Source of the DNA: Curtobacterium sp. SGAir0471
GTDB taxonomy: Bacteria > Actinomycetota > Actinomycetes > Actinomycetales > Microbacteriaceae
Length of the DNA stretch: 64,000 nt
NCBI RefSeq assembly: GCF_005490985.1
Contig: NZ_CP027869.1
Location: 2,790,001 to 2,854,000 of the forward strand
Reading direction: 5' to 3'
The notes below the pieces were generated by a model, which saw only the letters and a list, made by a program, of their open reading frames with translations, searched no databases and was not told where the DNA came from. Below are positions 7,462 to 15,737 of the stretch, piece after piece (positions within the stretch are counted from its first letter, which is position 1; each line of letters begins with the position of its first letter). Made by a program: the position numbers and the translations under genes.

Positions 7462-7827
7462 ATGCCCGCCACCGGGATCGACTTCACCTCGCTGCAGGTC
7501 CGTGACCTCGACGCCTCGCAGGCGTTCTACGAGCGGTACCTCGGACTCGTCCGCTCGCCCGCCGGGCCGCCGCACGCGGTGGTGTTCCGGACCGAGCCGA
7601 TCGCGTTCGCGCTGCGCGACCTCTTGCCCGGGACCGACCTGTCCAGCGGGCAGCCCGCGCTCGGCGTCGCGCTGTGGTTCCACGCGACGGATGTGCAGGC
7701 GGTCCACGACGCGCTCGTCGCCGACGGGCACACCATCGTCACCCCACCGTTCGACGGGCCGTTCGGACGGACGTTCACCTTCGCGGACCCGGACGGGTAC
7801 GCGATCACGCTGCACGACCGGCGGTGA
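7462..7827 (+). CDS. VOC-family (glyoxalase/bleomycin-resistance-like) protein
   Basis: A 121-residue single-chain VOC protein made of two babbab repeats: residues 5-55 (FTSLQVRDLDASQAFYERYLGL) and 65-121 (GVALWFHATDVQAVHDALVADG..GRTFTFADPDGYAITLHD). The C-terminal GRTFTFADPDGYAI is the usual metal-site strand. AAGGAG lies 8 nt before the ATG. Members include lyases, dioxygenases and drug-binding proteins; the substrate cannot be read here. The divergent MarR gene and the shared operators suggest inducible detoxification or resistance. Confidence 0.85.
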   Translation: MPATGIDFTSLQVRDLDASQAFYERYLGLVRSPAGPPHAVVFRTEPIAFALRDLLPGTDLSSGQPALGVALWFHATDVQAVHDALVADGHTIVTPPFDGPFGRTFTFADPDGYAITLHDRR

Positions 7828-7901
7828 CCCGGGTGGGCGCCGGCCGGACCGGACGGGCAGGCGCCCGCCGTCGGGGCCGGTCGCTCGCAGGTGTCCGTCG
7901 G

Positions 7902-7907
7902 TAACGT
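7902..7907 (+). promoter_or_regulatory. Leaderless-type -10 box for the lipid kinase gene
   Basis: TAACGT, 7 nt before ATG 7915. Confidence 0.55.
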
Positions 7908-7914
7908 CGGCGGC

Positions 7915-8997
7915 ATGTCGACACCATCGGAGACCGCGCCCGCGGGCCAGGACGCCCTCCCGACCGAGCAGAAGACGGCCGCGGTCGTCTACAACCCGGT
8001 CAAGGTGCACCTGGAGACGCTCAAGAGCACCGTCGCGAAGCACGAGCAGGAGGCCGGCTGGGCCGAGACCCTGTGGTTCGAGACCTCGGAGGAGGACCCG
8101 GGCGGCGGCATGGCGAAGGCCGCGCTCGAGGCCGGGGCCGACGTCGTCGCCGCGGCCGGTGGGGACGGCACCGTCCGCGCCGTCGCCGAGGTCGTGCACG
8201 GGTCCCCCGCCGCCCTCGCCCTGCTGCCGAGCGGCACCGGCAACCTGCTCGCCCGGAACATCCCGTCGCCCATCGACGACCTGACGGCGAGCGTCCGGAC
8301 GATCTTCCGGGGCGAGGACCGCCCGATCGACTTCGGCCAGCTCGAGGTCGAGCGCGAGGGCGGCGAGCGCGAGCAGTTCGGCTTCGTCGTCATGGCCGGG
8401 CTCGGGCTCGACGCCCGCATGCTCGCCAACACGAACGACGACCTGAAGAAGAAGGTCGGCTGGCTCGCCTACGTCGACTCGCTGTTCCGCTCGGTCCGCG
8501 ATGCCGACGCCTTCGAGTTCCGCTACCGGCTCGACGGCGAGAGCAACCAGTCGGTGCGCGCGCACTCACTCATCGTCGGCAACTGCGGCATGCTGCAGGC
8601 CGGCGCGACGCTCCTGCCGGACGCCGAGATCGACGACGGCGTGTTCGACATCGTCGTCATGCGCCCTCGCGGCTTCTTCGGGTGGGTCCGCATCGGCGCG
8701 CGGGTGTTCTGGGAGAACGCGATCCTGCGCTCGTTCCGCCGCTCGAAGATCGGGCAGACCCAGGTCGGGAAGCGCATCGCCACCGCCGCTCGCGAGGAAC
8801 GCCCCCTGCGGTACATCCGTGGCGAGGAGTTCGTGGCGCGGCTCGAGCGTCCGGACGAGTTCGAGATCGACGGCGACCCGGTCGGCGAGGTCGTCGCGTT
8901 CAAGGCGAGGATCGACGCCGGCGGACTCCGGGTGCGCGTCGCCGGCCCGCACGACCAGACCCGCAACACCCGCCGGGTCGAGGACGCCCACAGCTGA
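7915..8997 (+). CDS. Diacylglycerol/sphingosine-kinase-family lipid kinase
   Basis: Predicted ATP-dependent lipid kinase of 360 residues acting at the membrane surface. Hallmarks: AAVVYNPVKV near residue 25, the nucleotide motif AAAGGDGTVRAVAEVVHG near 80, LLPSGTGNLLARNI near 105 and a C-terminal beta-sandwich with RYIRGEEFVARLERPDEFEIDGDPVGE. These match DagK/YegS-type enzymes. The ATG was chosen over an upstream GTG because TAACGT lies 7 nt before it. It converges with pheA across a long hairpin. The lipid substrate is unknown; phosphatidylinositol-related or diacylglycerol are the usual choices in actinobacteria. Confidence 0.88.
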   Translation: MSTPSETAPAGQDALPTEQKTAAVVYNPVKVHLETLKSTVAKHEQEAGWAETLWFETSEEDPGGGMAKAALEAGADVVAAAGGDGTVRAVAEVVHGSPAALALLPSGTGNLLARNIPSPIDDLTASVRTIFRGEDRPIDFGQLEVEREGGEREQFGFVVMAGLGLDARMLANTNDDLKKKVGWLAYVDSLFRSVRDADAFEFRYRLDGESNQSVRAHSLIVGNCGMLQAGATLLPDAEIDDGVFDIVVMRPRGFFGWVRIGARVFWENAILRSFRRSKIGQTQVGKRIATAAREERPLRYIRGEEFVARLERPDEFEIDGDPVGEVVAFKARIDAGGLRVRVAGPHDQTRNTRRVEDAHS

Positions 8998-9024
8998 CCG
9001 GGGCCCCACCCCCGCCCCGCAAGA

Positions 9025-9082
9025 CGCAACGTCGGCGACACTGCGCAGCGCCGTACCGCTGCGAGGAGTCGCCGACGTTGCG
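9025..9082. terminator. Long composite hairpin between convergent genes
   Basis: CGCAACGTCGGCGAC (9025-9039) pairs perfectly with 9068-9082. The 28-nt interior contains a second small hairpin (CGCAGCG..CGCTGCG). It lies between the convergent stops at 8997 and 9112 and is likely a bidirectional terminator. Its sequence is unlike the GGACGGGAGGC family. Confidence 0.7.
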
Positions 9083-9111
9083 TTTCGCGATCCTGCGTCC
9101 GACGCGCGGCG

Positions 9112-10068
9112 TCAGTCGGCGTCGGGCTCGCCGGAGACGATCGCGCGGAGCCAGTCCCGTGCCTCGACGAACGCCTCGTCCGAGTAGCGCGCGGAGACCT
9201 CCGGGCGGAAGCCGTCCGCCCGCGGGTACGAGCCGAGGAACGTCACGCGCGGGCTGAACCGCCGCAGGCCCAGCAGGGCGTCGGCCACACGCTCGTCGTG
9301 CACGTGGCCGTCGAGGTCGATCACGAACCGGTACCGGCCGAGCTCGTCGCCGATCGGCCGCGAGGACAGCAACCCCATGTTGATGCCCCGGGTCGCGAAC
9401 TGCTCGAGCATGTCGACCAGGGCGCCGGGGTGCTCGCTCGGCAGCTCGACGATGACGCTCGTCTTGTCCGCCCCGGTGCGCTCCGGGATCGCGAGCGTGC
9501 GCGAGACGAGCACGAACCGGGTGACCGCCGAGGCGTTGTCGCCGATCGACGACGCGAGCACGGCCAGGTCGTGGTGGTCCGTGATGCCGGGCGGCGCGAC
9601 CGCGGCGTCGGCGACGGGGTGCTCGTCGAGCAGCGCGGTCGCGGCGGCGACGTTCGACGACGCCGGGATGTGCCCGTGCCCGCGGACGTTCGCCTCGAGC
9701 CACCCGCGCGTCTGGGCGTACGCCACCGGGTGCGCGTTCACCGTGCGCACGTCCGACAGGGCGGTGCCGTGCCGGGCGACGAGCACGAAGTCGACGGGCA
9801 CGAGGTACTCCCCCACGATCCGCACGCCGGGGATCCGCGCCAGGGCGTCCTGCGTGGCGCTGACCCCGCCGTCGACGCTGTTCTCGATCGCGATCACCGC
9901 GCCGACCGATCGGCCGGTGACGACGTCGTCGAGTGCCTCGCCGACGTTGTTCACGCTCCGCCAGGGCTTGCCGGCCGCGGCCTCGACGAGCTTCAGCGCC
10001 GCCTCGGTGAAGGTGCCGGCGGGTCCGAGGTAGGAGTACGTGTCGGACGGCGTGGCACGGTCGGTCAT
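9112..10068 (-). CDS. pheA: Prephenate dehydratase
   Basis: Converts prephenate to phenylpyruvate in phenylalanine synthesis; cytosolic. The 318-residue chain is a single-function enzyme without chorismate mutase. The catalytic part begins YSYLGPAGTFTEAALKLVE and carries AVIAIENSVDGGVSATQDAL and the threonine motif SAVTRFVLVSRT. From about residue 205 an ACT regulatory domain follows (DKTSVIVELPSEHPGALVDMLEQFATRGINMG..SSRP..GRYRFVIDLDGH), so feedback control by phenylalanine is expected; SSRP stands where many homologues have ESRP. The start is supported by TAGGAT 7 nt upstream. Confidence 0.95.
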   Translation of the reverse strand: MTDRATPSDTYSYLGPAGTFTEAALKLVEAAAGKPWRSVNNVGEALDDVVTGRSVGAVIAIENSVDGGVSATQDALARIPGVRIVGEYLVPVDFVLVARHGTALSDVRTVNAHPVAYAQTRGWLEANVRGHGHIPASSNVAAATALLDEHPVADAAVAPPGITDHHDLAVLASSIGDNASAVTRFVLVSRTLAIPERTGADKTSVIVELPSEHPGALVDMLEQFATRGINMGLLSSRPIGDELGRYRFVIDLDGHVHDERVADALLGLRRFSPRVTFLGSYPRADGFRPEVSARYSDEAFVEARDWLRAIVSGEPDAD

Positions 10069-10075
10069 GCGCCAG

Positions 10076-10081
10076 ATCCTA
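10076..10081 (-). promoter_or_regulatory. Leaderless-type -10 box for pheA
   Basis: TAGGAT on the minus strand, 7 nt before the pheA ATG. Confidence 0.6.
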
Positions 10082-10121
10082 CTGGTGTACCAGTGGCCCG
10101 GAGCGTTGCCGGAGCCGGGCG

Positions 10122-11192
10122 TCAGAAGCGCACGAGCATCGTGTCCGAGTCGCCGTTCCGCCCGACCGTCCGGAACCCGGCCCGCTCGTACGTGATCCGC
10201 GCCCCGGTGTTCCCGTCCTCGACGCTCAGGCTGACGCCCCGCCACCCCGCGGCCCGTCCGGCGTCGAGCAGCCGGGCGAGCAGCGCCGTGCCGATCCCCC
10301 GGCCCCTCCCGCGCTCCTCGACGGCCATCGTGAGCTCCGGGACGTCCTCGGCCACGAACCCGTACCCGGGGTCGTCCTCCGGCAGGAACCGTACCCACGC
10401 CACACCGACCGGGCCGTCGCCGTCCACCGCGACGACGCCGTGGTCGTGGGACGGGTCGAAGCCGACGACGTAGTGCGCGAACTCCGGGCGATCGAGGTCG
10501 GCGTCGACGAAGGACGCGGTCTGCCAGTTCATCGCCGCGAGCGTCGCGCGCCGCAGCAGTGCCCCGTCGTCGGCGGTCGCGTCCCGGAACAGCACGCCAG
10601 CGGGCGCCGCCGGAGCACCGCCGGCGCGGCCACCACCGGACCGTGCACCACCGGACTGTGCCCCACCGGTGAGGCGCTCCTCGCACAGCACCTCGTCCTC
10701 GTCCCGCGGGTAGGTCAGCGCCGCGAAGCGCCCCTCGGGGTCGAGCCGACCGAGCAGCGCCCGCGTGATGCCGTCGAGCTGGCGGACCTGCTCGTCGCTC
10801 AGCGCGTCCATGACGAACCGCCGGGCGGTCCGGACGTGGTCGGGCGCTGCCGCGACGATCGCCGCGAACCCCTCGTCGGTGAGCCGCACGTCGGTCGCGC
10901 GCCGGTCGTCGACGGAGGGGCACCGGGTCACCAGCCCGCGCTTCTCGAGCCGCGACACCACGTGCGACAGCCGCGGCAGCGACGCGTTCGTCGCCGCGGC
11001 GAGCGCCGACATCCGGAGCGTGCGCGACTCGGTCTCGGACAGCATCGCGACCACCATGTAGTCGAAGTGCGTCAGGTCCGCGTCCCGCTGCAGCTGCTGG
11101 TCGAGCGCGGCCGGCAGGAGCTCCATGACGGCGACGAGCTTCATCCACGCGCGGAGCTGGTCGCGCGTGAGCCAGGGCGTCTCGTCCGTCAT
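10122..11192 (-). CDS. MarR regulator fused to a GNAT acetyltransferase
   Basis: A 356-residue two-domain protein. Residues 1-150 are a MarR winged helix (LTHFDYMVVAMLSET, ATNASLPRLSHVVSRLEKRGLVTR, DDRRATDVRLTDEGF). Residues 175-197 are a Gly/Ala linker (GGAQSGGARSGGGRAGG). Residues 198-356 are a GNAT domain (LFRDATADDGALLRRATL, acetyl-CoA loop EERGRGRGIGTALLARLLDAG, then NTGARITYERAGFRTVGR). MarR-GNAT fusions are known in several bacterial groups, but what they acetylate is generally unclear. A palindrome TGGTTG-n6-CAACCA over the promoter suggests self-repression. Confidence 0.85.
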   Translation of the reverse strand: MTDETPWLTRDQLRAWMKLVAVMELLPAALDQQLQRDADLTHFDYMVVAMLSETESRTLRMSALAAATNASLPRLSHVVSRLEKRGLVTRCPSVDDRRATDVRLTDEGFAAIVAAAPDHVRTARRFVMDALSDEQVRQLDGITRALLGRLDPEGRFAALTYPRDEDEVLCEERLTGGAQSGGARSGGGRAGGAPAAPAGVLFRDATADDGALLRRATLAAMNWQTASFVDADLDRPEFAHYVVGFDPSHDHGVVAVDGDGPVGVAWVRFLPEDDPGYGFVAEDVPELTMAVEERGRGRGIGTALLARLLDAGRAAGWRGVSLSVEDGNTGARITYERAGFRTVGRNGDSDTMLVRF

Positions 11193-11198
11193 GCCGCC

Positions 11199-11204
11199 AT
11201 GCTA
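11199..11204 (-). promoter_or_regulatory. -10 box whose TAG is the upstream gene's stop codon
   Basis: TAGCAT on the minus strand, 6 nt before the MarR-GNAT ATG. Its first three bases are the stop codon of the preceding membrane gene. Confidence 0.55.
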
Positions 11205-11657
11205 GCCATTGGTTGTCGATGCAACCAGTGGCGCCGGAGTCCGGCGCGCTCGCAGCACCCCGACCACGAGGGCGACGACCACCACGGCGAGCAGGACCCC
11301 CTCGACGACGAGCAGTCGCGTCGTGTAGTCGAACGGCAGCACGGTCGGGTTCTTCTGCCCGTGGTGCTTCGCCGCGATCTCCGGCAGGACCACCAGGGCG
11401 AGCACGCTCCCGAGCACGACGGCGGTCTGCACGACGACGAGCACCCCGGCACCGAGCCGCCGTCCGGTCCGGCGGAGCAGGAGCCCGGCGCCCACCACGA
11501 ACGGCGACAGGACCGCGTCGTGCAGCACGACCGCACCGAGCAACCAGGTCGCCAGGCCCCAGATGCGGTTCGGCCGGACGGTCGTGACGAGCACGTACGC
11601 ACCGAACGCCATCACCAGCACGCCCACGACGACGAGCACGATCCTCGCGGCCCTCAT
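11202..11657 (-). CDS. Small four-helix membrane protein
   Basis: A 151-residue integral membrane protein with about four helices: IVLVVVGVLVMAFGAYVLV (5-23), LATWLLGAVVLHDAVLSPFVVGAGLLL, AGVLVVVQTAVVLGSVLALVVLP and LLVVEGVLLAVVVVALVVGVL. No catalytic motif is visible. Its ATG overlaps the stop codon of the molybdopterin oxidoreductase gene (ATGA), so the two are translated together; a role as membrane partner or electron-transfer accessory is possible but unproven. Family not recognised. Confidence 0.8.
   Translation of the reverse strand: MRAARIVLVVVGVLVMAFGAYVLVTTVRPNRIWGLATWLLGAVVLHDAVLSPFVVGAGLLLRRTGRRLGAGVLVVVQTAVVLGSVLALVVLPEIAAKHHGQKNPTVLPFDYTTRLLVVEGVLLAVVVVALVVGVLRARRTPAPLVASTTNG
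11210..11227. promoter_or_regulatory. Putative MarR-GNAT operator
   Basis: TGGTTG-TCGATG-CAACCA, a 6-bp inverted repeat 6 bp upstream of the -10 box of the MarR-GNAT gene and inside the last codons of the preceding gene. Its position over the -35/spacer region fits self-repression. Confidence 0.55.
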
Positions 11658-13093
11658 CGGATCACCTCGATCTTCCCGATCCACTTCGTCTGCAGCACAC
11701 CGGGTCGTCCCGGCGCGATGACCCGGGCGGGGAACCCGTGGTCCAGGTCGAGCGTCTTCCCGTTCACCTCGAGCGCCAGGAGCGTGGTCGGGTCGGACGC
11801 GTACTCCGGGCCCATCTCGGTCACCCGGTAGCCGCCGCTCTTCTCGAGGCTCGTGATCCGCAGCCCGGACGCCGGCTCCGCCTGCACCGAGGCGAGCAGG
11901 TCGCGCATCCGCACACCGCGCCACGACGCCATCTGGCTCCACCCCTCGACGCACGAGATCGGCAGGTCGGCCGTGGCGGTGCCGAGGGCGACGAGCTCCG
12001 CGCGCGAGAACGTCCGCGTGACGTCCGGTCCGACCACCGTGAGCGTCCAGTCCGCCGCGGTCGCGGTCGCCAGCACCCCGGCTGCGCGTGCGGTCCGGTT
12101 GACGGGCAGGTCGTCCGGGCCGATGTACCGCTGCCGGGCGCCGAAGACGTTGAGGGGCTCGAGCAGCCGGTTGGACTGCCCGGCGGTGAGGGCGACGACC
12201 CCGACGGTCGCCGCGGTGACGCCCGCCACGAACCCACGGCGTGCGATCCGCTGGCGGGACCCGCTGAGCGCGTCGTCGTCGTGCTCTGGCCGGGAGGCGC
12301 GACCCGCCCCCGCCCCGTCGCCTGCGCCCGCTGCTGGCGCACCGTTCTTCGCGCCCAGCGACACCTCACGGCCCGCGCGCTCCGTGAGGTGTCGCTCAGC
12401 CCGTGAAGTCGTCGACACGCTCGGCGCAGCCGGCGCGGCCGGGCCGTCCACCCACCGGAGCAGGCGGCCGGTCAGTCCGCGGGGGTACGAGCCGGCCGTC
12501 TGCTCGTCCGCAGGGCGCGAGCCCACGGCGGGGCGGGCCTCCCGACCGTCCGGCAGCAGCTCGCTGCCCACCGTCGGGTCCGCGACGAACCGGCCGTCCG
12601 CATCGTAGGCGTCCCGCGCCCGCCAGTAGCGCGCGATGACCGGGAGCTTCGACGCGATGTGCACGATCAGCGATCCGATGATCACGTACGCCATCGCGTT
12701 GTGCACCTGGCGGAACGGGAACGGCCACGGGTACCACTGGTACGTGTTGAGCAGGCCGGTGCCGACCTGCACGATCGACGCCGACACGAGCACGGCGATC
12801 GACAGGCGCTCGAGCAGGTGCACGACGCCGCGGACCGGAGGCACCTGCGCCAGGGCCGGCATGACGACGTTCAGCTTGGCCAGGAGCAGCGGGATGATCG
12901 CGATGCCCGCCGTGATGTGCAGGCCCTGCGTGAACTGGTAGAGCTGCGTCGGACGGGTCGGGAAGCGCATCCACGGCAGCGGGTCCTGCAGCAGGTGACT
13001 GTAGACGCCGGTGCCGAAGCAGACCACGAACGCGACACCGAGCAGGCGCCCCCACACCACCGCCGAGCGGGCGTTCCGGTTCGGCGAGGCCAT
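11654..13093 (-). CDS. Cytochrome b-molybdopterin oxidoreductase with an internal Tat-like motif
   Basis: A 479-residue membrane redox enzyme. Residues 15-150 form four or five helices with histidines suited to b-type haem (H33, H59, H131, H145). Residues 160-280 are a hydrophilic linker rich in Gly, Ala and charge. Then comes RQRIARRGFVAGVTAATVG (280-298), a Tat-like RR motif followed by a hydrophobic helix, and after it a sulfite-oxidase-fold molybdopterin domain whose ISCVEGWSQMASWRG gives the metal ligand Cys381. I infer that electrons pass between the haem module and an outward-facing molybdenum site; the substrate is unknown. A palindrome lies within the linker codons. Longer in-frame upstream sequence was rejected because the membrane domain starts naturally at MASPNR. 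Confidence 0.88.
   Translation of the reverse strand: MASPNRNARSAVVWGRLLGVAFVVCFGTGVYSHLLQDPLPWMRFPTRPTQLYQFTQGLHITAGIAIIPLLLAKLNVVMPALAQVPPVRGVVHLLERLSIAVLVSASIVQVGTGLLNTYQWYPWPFPFRQVHNAMAYVIIGSLIVHIASKLPVIARYWRARDAYDADGRFVADPTVGSELLPDGREARPAVGSRPADEQTAGSYPRGLTGRLLRWVDGPAAPAAPSVSTTSRAERHLTERAGREVSLGAKNGAPAAGAGDGAGAGRASRPEHDDDALSGSRQRIARRGFVAGVTAATVGVVALTAGQSNRLLEPLNVFGARQRYIGPDDLPVNRTARAAGVLATATAADWTLTVVGPDVTRTFSRAELVALGTATADLPISCVEGWSQMASWRGVRMRDLLASVQAEPASGLRITSLEKSGGYRVTEMGPEYASDPTTLLALEVNGKTLDLDHGFPARVIAPGRPGVLQTKWIGKIEVIR
12357..12396. repeat. Palindrome inside the oxidoreductase linker
   Basis: AGCGACACCTCACGG (12357-12371) pairs perfectly with 12382-12396 across a 10-nt loop. It is in frame and encodes about residues 232-246, in the unstructured linker. 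The outer sequence GCGACAYCYCAC is shared with the intergenic palindrome at 38258-38295. Confidence 0.7.
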
Positions 13094-13132
13094 CACTGCC
13101 CGTGCGTCCAGCAGGACCCGTCGGACGATCGG

Positions 13133-13138
13133 TAGCCT
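13133..13138 (+). promoter_or_regulatory. -10-like box for the GT87-like gene
   Basis: TAGCCT, 9 nt before ATG 13148. Confidence 0.45.
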
Positions 13139-13147
13139 CGGGGAACC

Positions 13148-14581
13148 ATGAGCAGACGACCGCGCGCCGCCTCCGTCCCGACGTCCGCGATCGTCTCGAC
13201 GGTCCTGTCCGTCGTGGGCGTGCTGGCGCTGGCGGGTGTCATCGCCTTCGGCATCACGCATCTGGGGTTCCTCCGTGCCGGTCATCGTGCACCATTCGTC
13301 GCCTGGACGCTCATCGCTTGGACGGTCTTCGCCGGGGCGGCCCTCGCGCTGCGCTTCGTGCCCCGCGAGTGGATGACCCGGATCGTCCTCGGCGGTGCGG
13401 TCGTGGTCGGGGTCGCGGCGCTCGTCGGTCCGCCGAACACCAGTACCGACTCTGCCCGGTACGCCTGGGACGGCATCGTGCAGCACGCCGGGATCTCCCC
13501 GTACGCCTACACGCCGCAGTCCAACGCGCTGGCCGACCTGCGCCCCGACTGGCTCTTCCCGGACAAGATCGACGGTACGTGCAGGCCCCTCGAACCGCGG
13601 ATGCGCGGACTGGGCGACGGTGCGGACGGCCACTGCGTCGCGATCAACCGGCCGGACGTCGTGACGATCTACCCGCCGATGGCGCAGCTGTGGTTCGCCG
13701 GGGTGCGCGCCTTCGTGCCCGCGACCGCGCAGTACATGCCGTTCCAGGTCGCCGGCCTGCTCGTCTCGCTCGGTGTCACGATCGGCCTGGTGATGGTGCT
13801 CCGCCGGATCGGTCGACCGACCTGGTGGGCGGCGCTGTGGGCGTGGTCGCCGCTCGTCGCGTCCGAGGCGGTGACGAACTCGCACGTCGACGTCGTCGGC
13901 GCCGCACTGGCCACCGCGGGCGTCGTGCTCGTCGCCTTCGGCCGTCCGGTCTGGGGCGGGATCGCCCTCGGCGCAGCGACGGCCACGAAGCTCATCCCGG
14001 CGATCGTCTACCCACCGCTGCTCAGCCGGTGGCGCCACTGGTGGGCGGTGCCGGTCGGCATCGCGGTGTTCGCGCTGCTGTACGTGCCCTACGTGATCAG
14101 CACCGGCGTGAAGGTCCTCGGCTACCTGCCGGGGTACCTGTCGGAGGAGGGCTACGAGGACGGCTCCCGCTTCGCCCTCGTGTCCTTCGTCGTCCCCGGC
14201 GACGCCGCGACGGTCGTCGTCGGGCTCGTGGTGCTCCTGGCCGCCGTGGTCTCGTGGCGTCTCGCCGACCCGGCACGGCCCTGGTCGGCCGAGGTGTTCA
14301 TGATCGGTGTGACCTTCCTCGCCGTGACCCCGCGCTACCCCTGGTACGCGCTGCTCCTCATCCCGTTCGTGGTGCTCTCCGGCCGGTGGGAGTGGATGGC
14401 CCTCAACCTCGCCATCGCCCTGCGCGGGGTGTGGCCGTCGGCGCCGGCGTTCCGGTGGTGGCTCCTCGCCGCGGTGCTCGTGATCCTGGTCGTGACGCTC
14501 GTCCGGACCCGGCGCGAGGACTGGGTGCGCTGGGGCCGTCGACTCGACCCGCGCAGACGAGCCCGCGTCAGCGCGGGGTAG
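13148..14581 (+). CDS. Membrane glycosyltransferase of the GT87 (DUF2029) type
   Basis: A 477-residue protein with about ten to twelve hydrophobic helices. It resembles polyprenol-phosphate-mannose-dependent mannosyltransferases: an early loop with DSARYAWDGIVQHAGISPYAY (about 105-125), DVVTIYPPMAQLWF near 175, NSHVDVVGAALATAGVVLVAFG near 240 and TATKLIPAIVYPPLL near 280. In actinobacteria such enzymes add mannose to cell-envelope glycolipids or polymers from the outer face of the membrane. The start lies 9 nt after TAGCCT. It is followed by moaA with no shared function evident. Acceptor unknown. Confidence 0.78.
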   Translation: MSRRPRAASVPTSAIVSTVLSVVGVLALAGVIAFGITHLGFLRAGHRAPFVAWTLIAWTVFAGAALALRFVPREWMTRIVLGGAVVVGVAALVGPPNTSTDSARYAWDGIVQHAGISPYAYTPQSNALADLRPDWLFPDKIDGTCRPLEPRMRGLGDGADGHCVAINRPDVVTIYPPMAQLWFAGVRAFVPATAQYMPFQVAGLLVSLGVTIGLVMVLRRIGRPTWWAALWAWSPLVASEAVTNSHVDVVGAALATAGVVLVAFGRPVWGGIALGAATATKLIPAIVYPPLLSRWRHWWAVPVGIAVFALLYVPYVISTGVKVLGYLPGYLSEEGYEDGSRFALVSFVVPGDAATVVVGLVVLLAAVVSWRLADPARPWSAEVFMIGVTFLAVTPRYPWYALLLIPFVVLSGRWEWMALNLAIALRGVWPSAPAFRWWLLAAVLVILVVTLVRTRREDWVRWGRRLDPRRRARVSAG

Positions 14582-14641
14582 TCGCGCAGCCGTCCCGTCG
14601 GCGCACGGGAGCCGCGCAGCGGTCTCGTCGGCGGGGCGCGG

Positions 14642-14647
14642 TAGCAT
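14642..14647 (+). promoter_or_regulatory. Leaderless-type -10 box for moaA
   Basis: TAGCAT, 7 nt before GTG 14655. Just upstream, CGCGCAGC(C/G)GTC(C/T)CGTCGGCG occurs twice, 30 bp apart (about 14583-14633). Confidence 0.55.
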
Positions 14648-14654
14648 CGGCCGG

Positions 14655-15734
14655 GTGACGGCGCGGATCCTGCCCTCGACCGGCCTGCTGCGCCGGGTGC
14701 GCAGCGAGTCGCCGGCCCTCCCCCCTCGACCGGACGACGACCCCGGCCTGGTCGACCGGTTCGCCCGGCGCGCCGTCGACCTGCGGGTCTCGCTCACCGA
14801 GCGGTGCAACCTCCGCTGCACGTACTGCATGCCGGCGGAGGGCCTGCCGGTGATCCCGTCCGACGCCCTGATGACGGCGGCGGAGATCGACCGCCTGGTC
14901 GGCCTGGCCGCCGGCACGCTCGGTGTCCGCAAGGTCCGGTTCACCGGTGGTGAGCCGCTCCTGCGCGCCGACCTCGTCGACATCGTCCGCCGGTGCTCCG
15001 CCCACGACGTCGAGCTGTCGATCACCACGAACGCGATCGGCCTGGCGAACCGTGCACAGGCGCTGGCGGACGCCGGACTGCGCCGCGTGAACGTCTCGCT
15101 CGACACCGTCGACCCGGACGTCTTCGCCGAGGTCACGCGGCGCCCGTTCCTCGACCGCGTGCTCGAGGGCATCGCCGCCGCGGCGGACGCCGGCCTCGGG
15201 GTCAAGGTCAACGCCGTGCTGCTCCGCGGGGTGAACGACCACCTGGCGGTCGACCTGCTCGCCTGGTGCCTCGAGCGCGGCCACGAGCTGCGGTTCATCG
15301 AGCAGATGCCCCTCGACCCCGGGCACGCCTGGGACGGCGCGACGATGGTCACGGCCGAGGAGACCCGTGCCCTGCTCGGCGAGCACTACCGACTCGAACC
15401 CGACGCGGCCCCCCGCGACGGCGCGCCAGCCGAGCGCTACCGGGTGTCCACCCTCGACGGCGAGCCGCTCGGCACCGTCGGCGTGATCGCGAGCATCACC
15501 GAATCGTTCTGCGCCGACTGCACCCGCACCCGCCTGACCGCCGAGGGGCACGTGCGCTCCTGCCTGTTCTCGGACGACGAGGTCGACCTGCTCGGCCCCC
15601 TGCGCGCCGGCGCCGACGACGACGTCCTGCTCGACACCTGGCGGCGGGCGATGTGGGCGAAGCCGCGCGACCACGGTGACGACGCCGACGGGATCGTGCA
15701 CCCGTCCCGCGGCATGAGTGCGATCGGAGGCTGA
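14655..15734 (+). CDS. moaA: GTP 3',8-cyclase
   Basis: Radical-SAM enzyme that starts molybdenum-cofactor synthesis by rearranging GTP. The 359 residues carry both Fe-S clusters: C51, C55 and C58 in CNLRCTYC for the SAM cluster, and C286, C289 and C303 for the C-terminal GTP-binding cluster. FTGGEPLLR (96-104) is the SAM-binding GGEP motif, and the chain ends in the conserved GG (SAIGG). The GTG start follows TAGCAT by 7 nt. The MoaD-like gene starts 4 bp after its stop, so the two form an operon. The partner MoaC is not in the window. Confidence 0.96.
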   Translation: MTARILPSTGLLRRVRSESPALPPRPDDDPGLVDRFARRAVDLRVSLTERCNLRCTYCMPAEGLPVIPSDALMTAAEIDRLVGLAAGTLGVRKVRFTGGEPLLRADLVDIVRRCSAHDVELSITTNAIGLANRAQALADAGLRRVNVSLDTVDPDVFAEVTRRPFLDRVLEGIAAAADAGLGVKVNAVLLRGVNDHLAVDLLAWCLERGHELRFIEQMPLDPGHAWDGATMVTAEETRALLGEHYRLEPDAAPRDGAPAERYRVSTLDGEPLGTVGVIASITESFCADCTRTRLTAEGHVRSCLFSDDEVDLLGPLRAGADDDVLLDTWRRAMWAKPRDHGDDADGIVHPSRGMSAIGG

Positions 15735-15737
15735 CCG

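Noticed and set aside
13094..15352. In-frame extension of the molybdopterin oxidoreductase gene far upstream
   Set aside because: It runs antisense to the glycosyltransferase and moaA and reads as low-complexity Arg/His/Asp-rich sequence; the membrane domain begins naturally at 13093.
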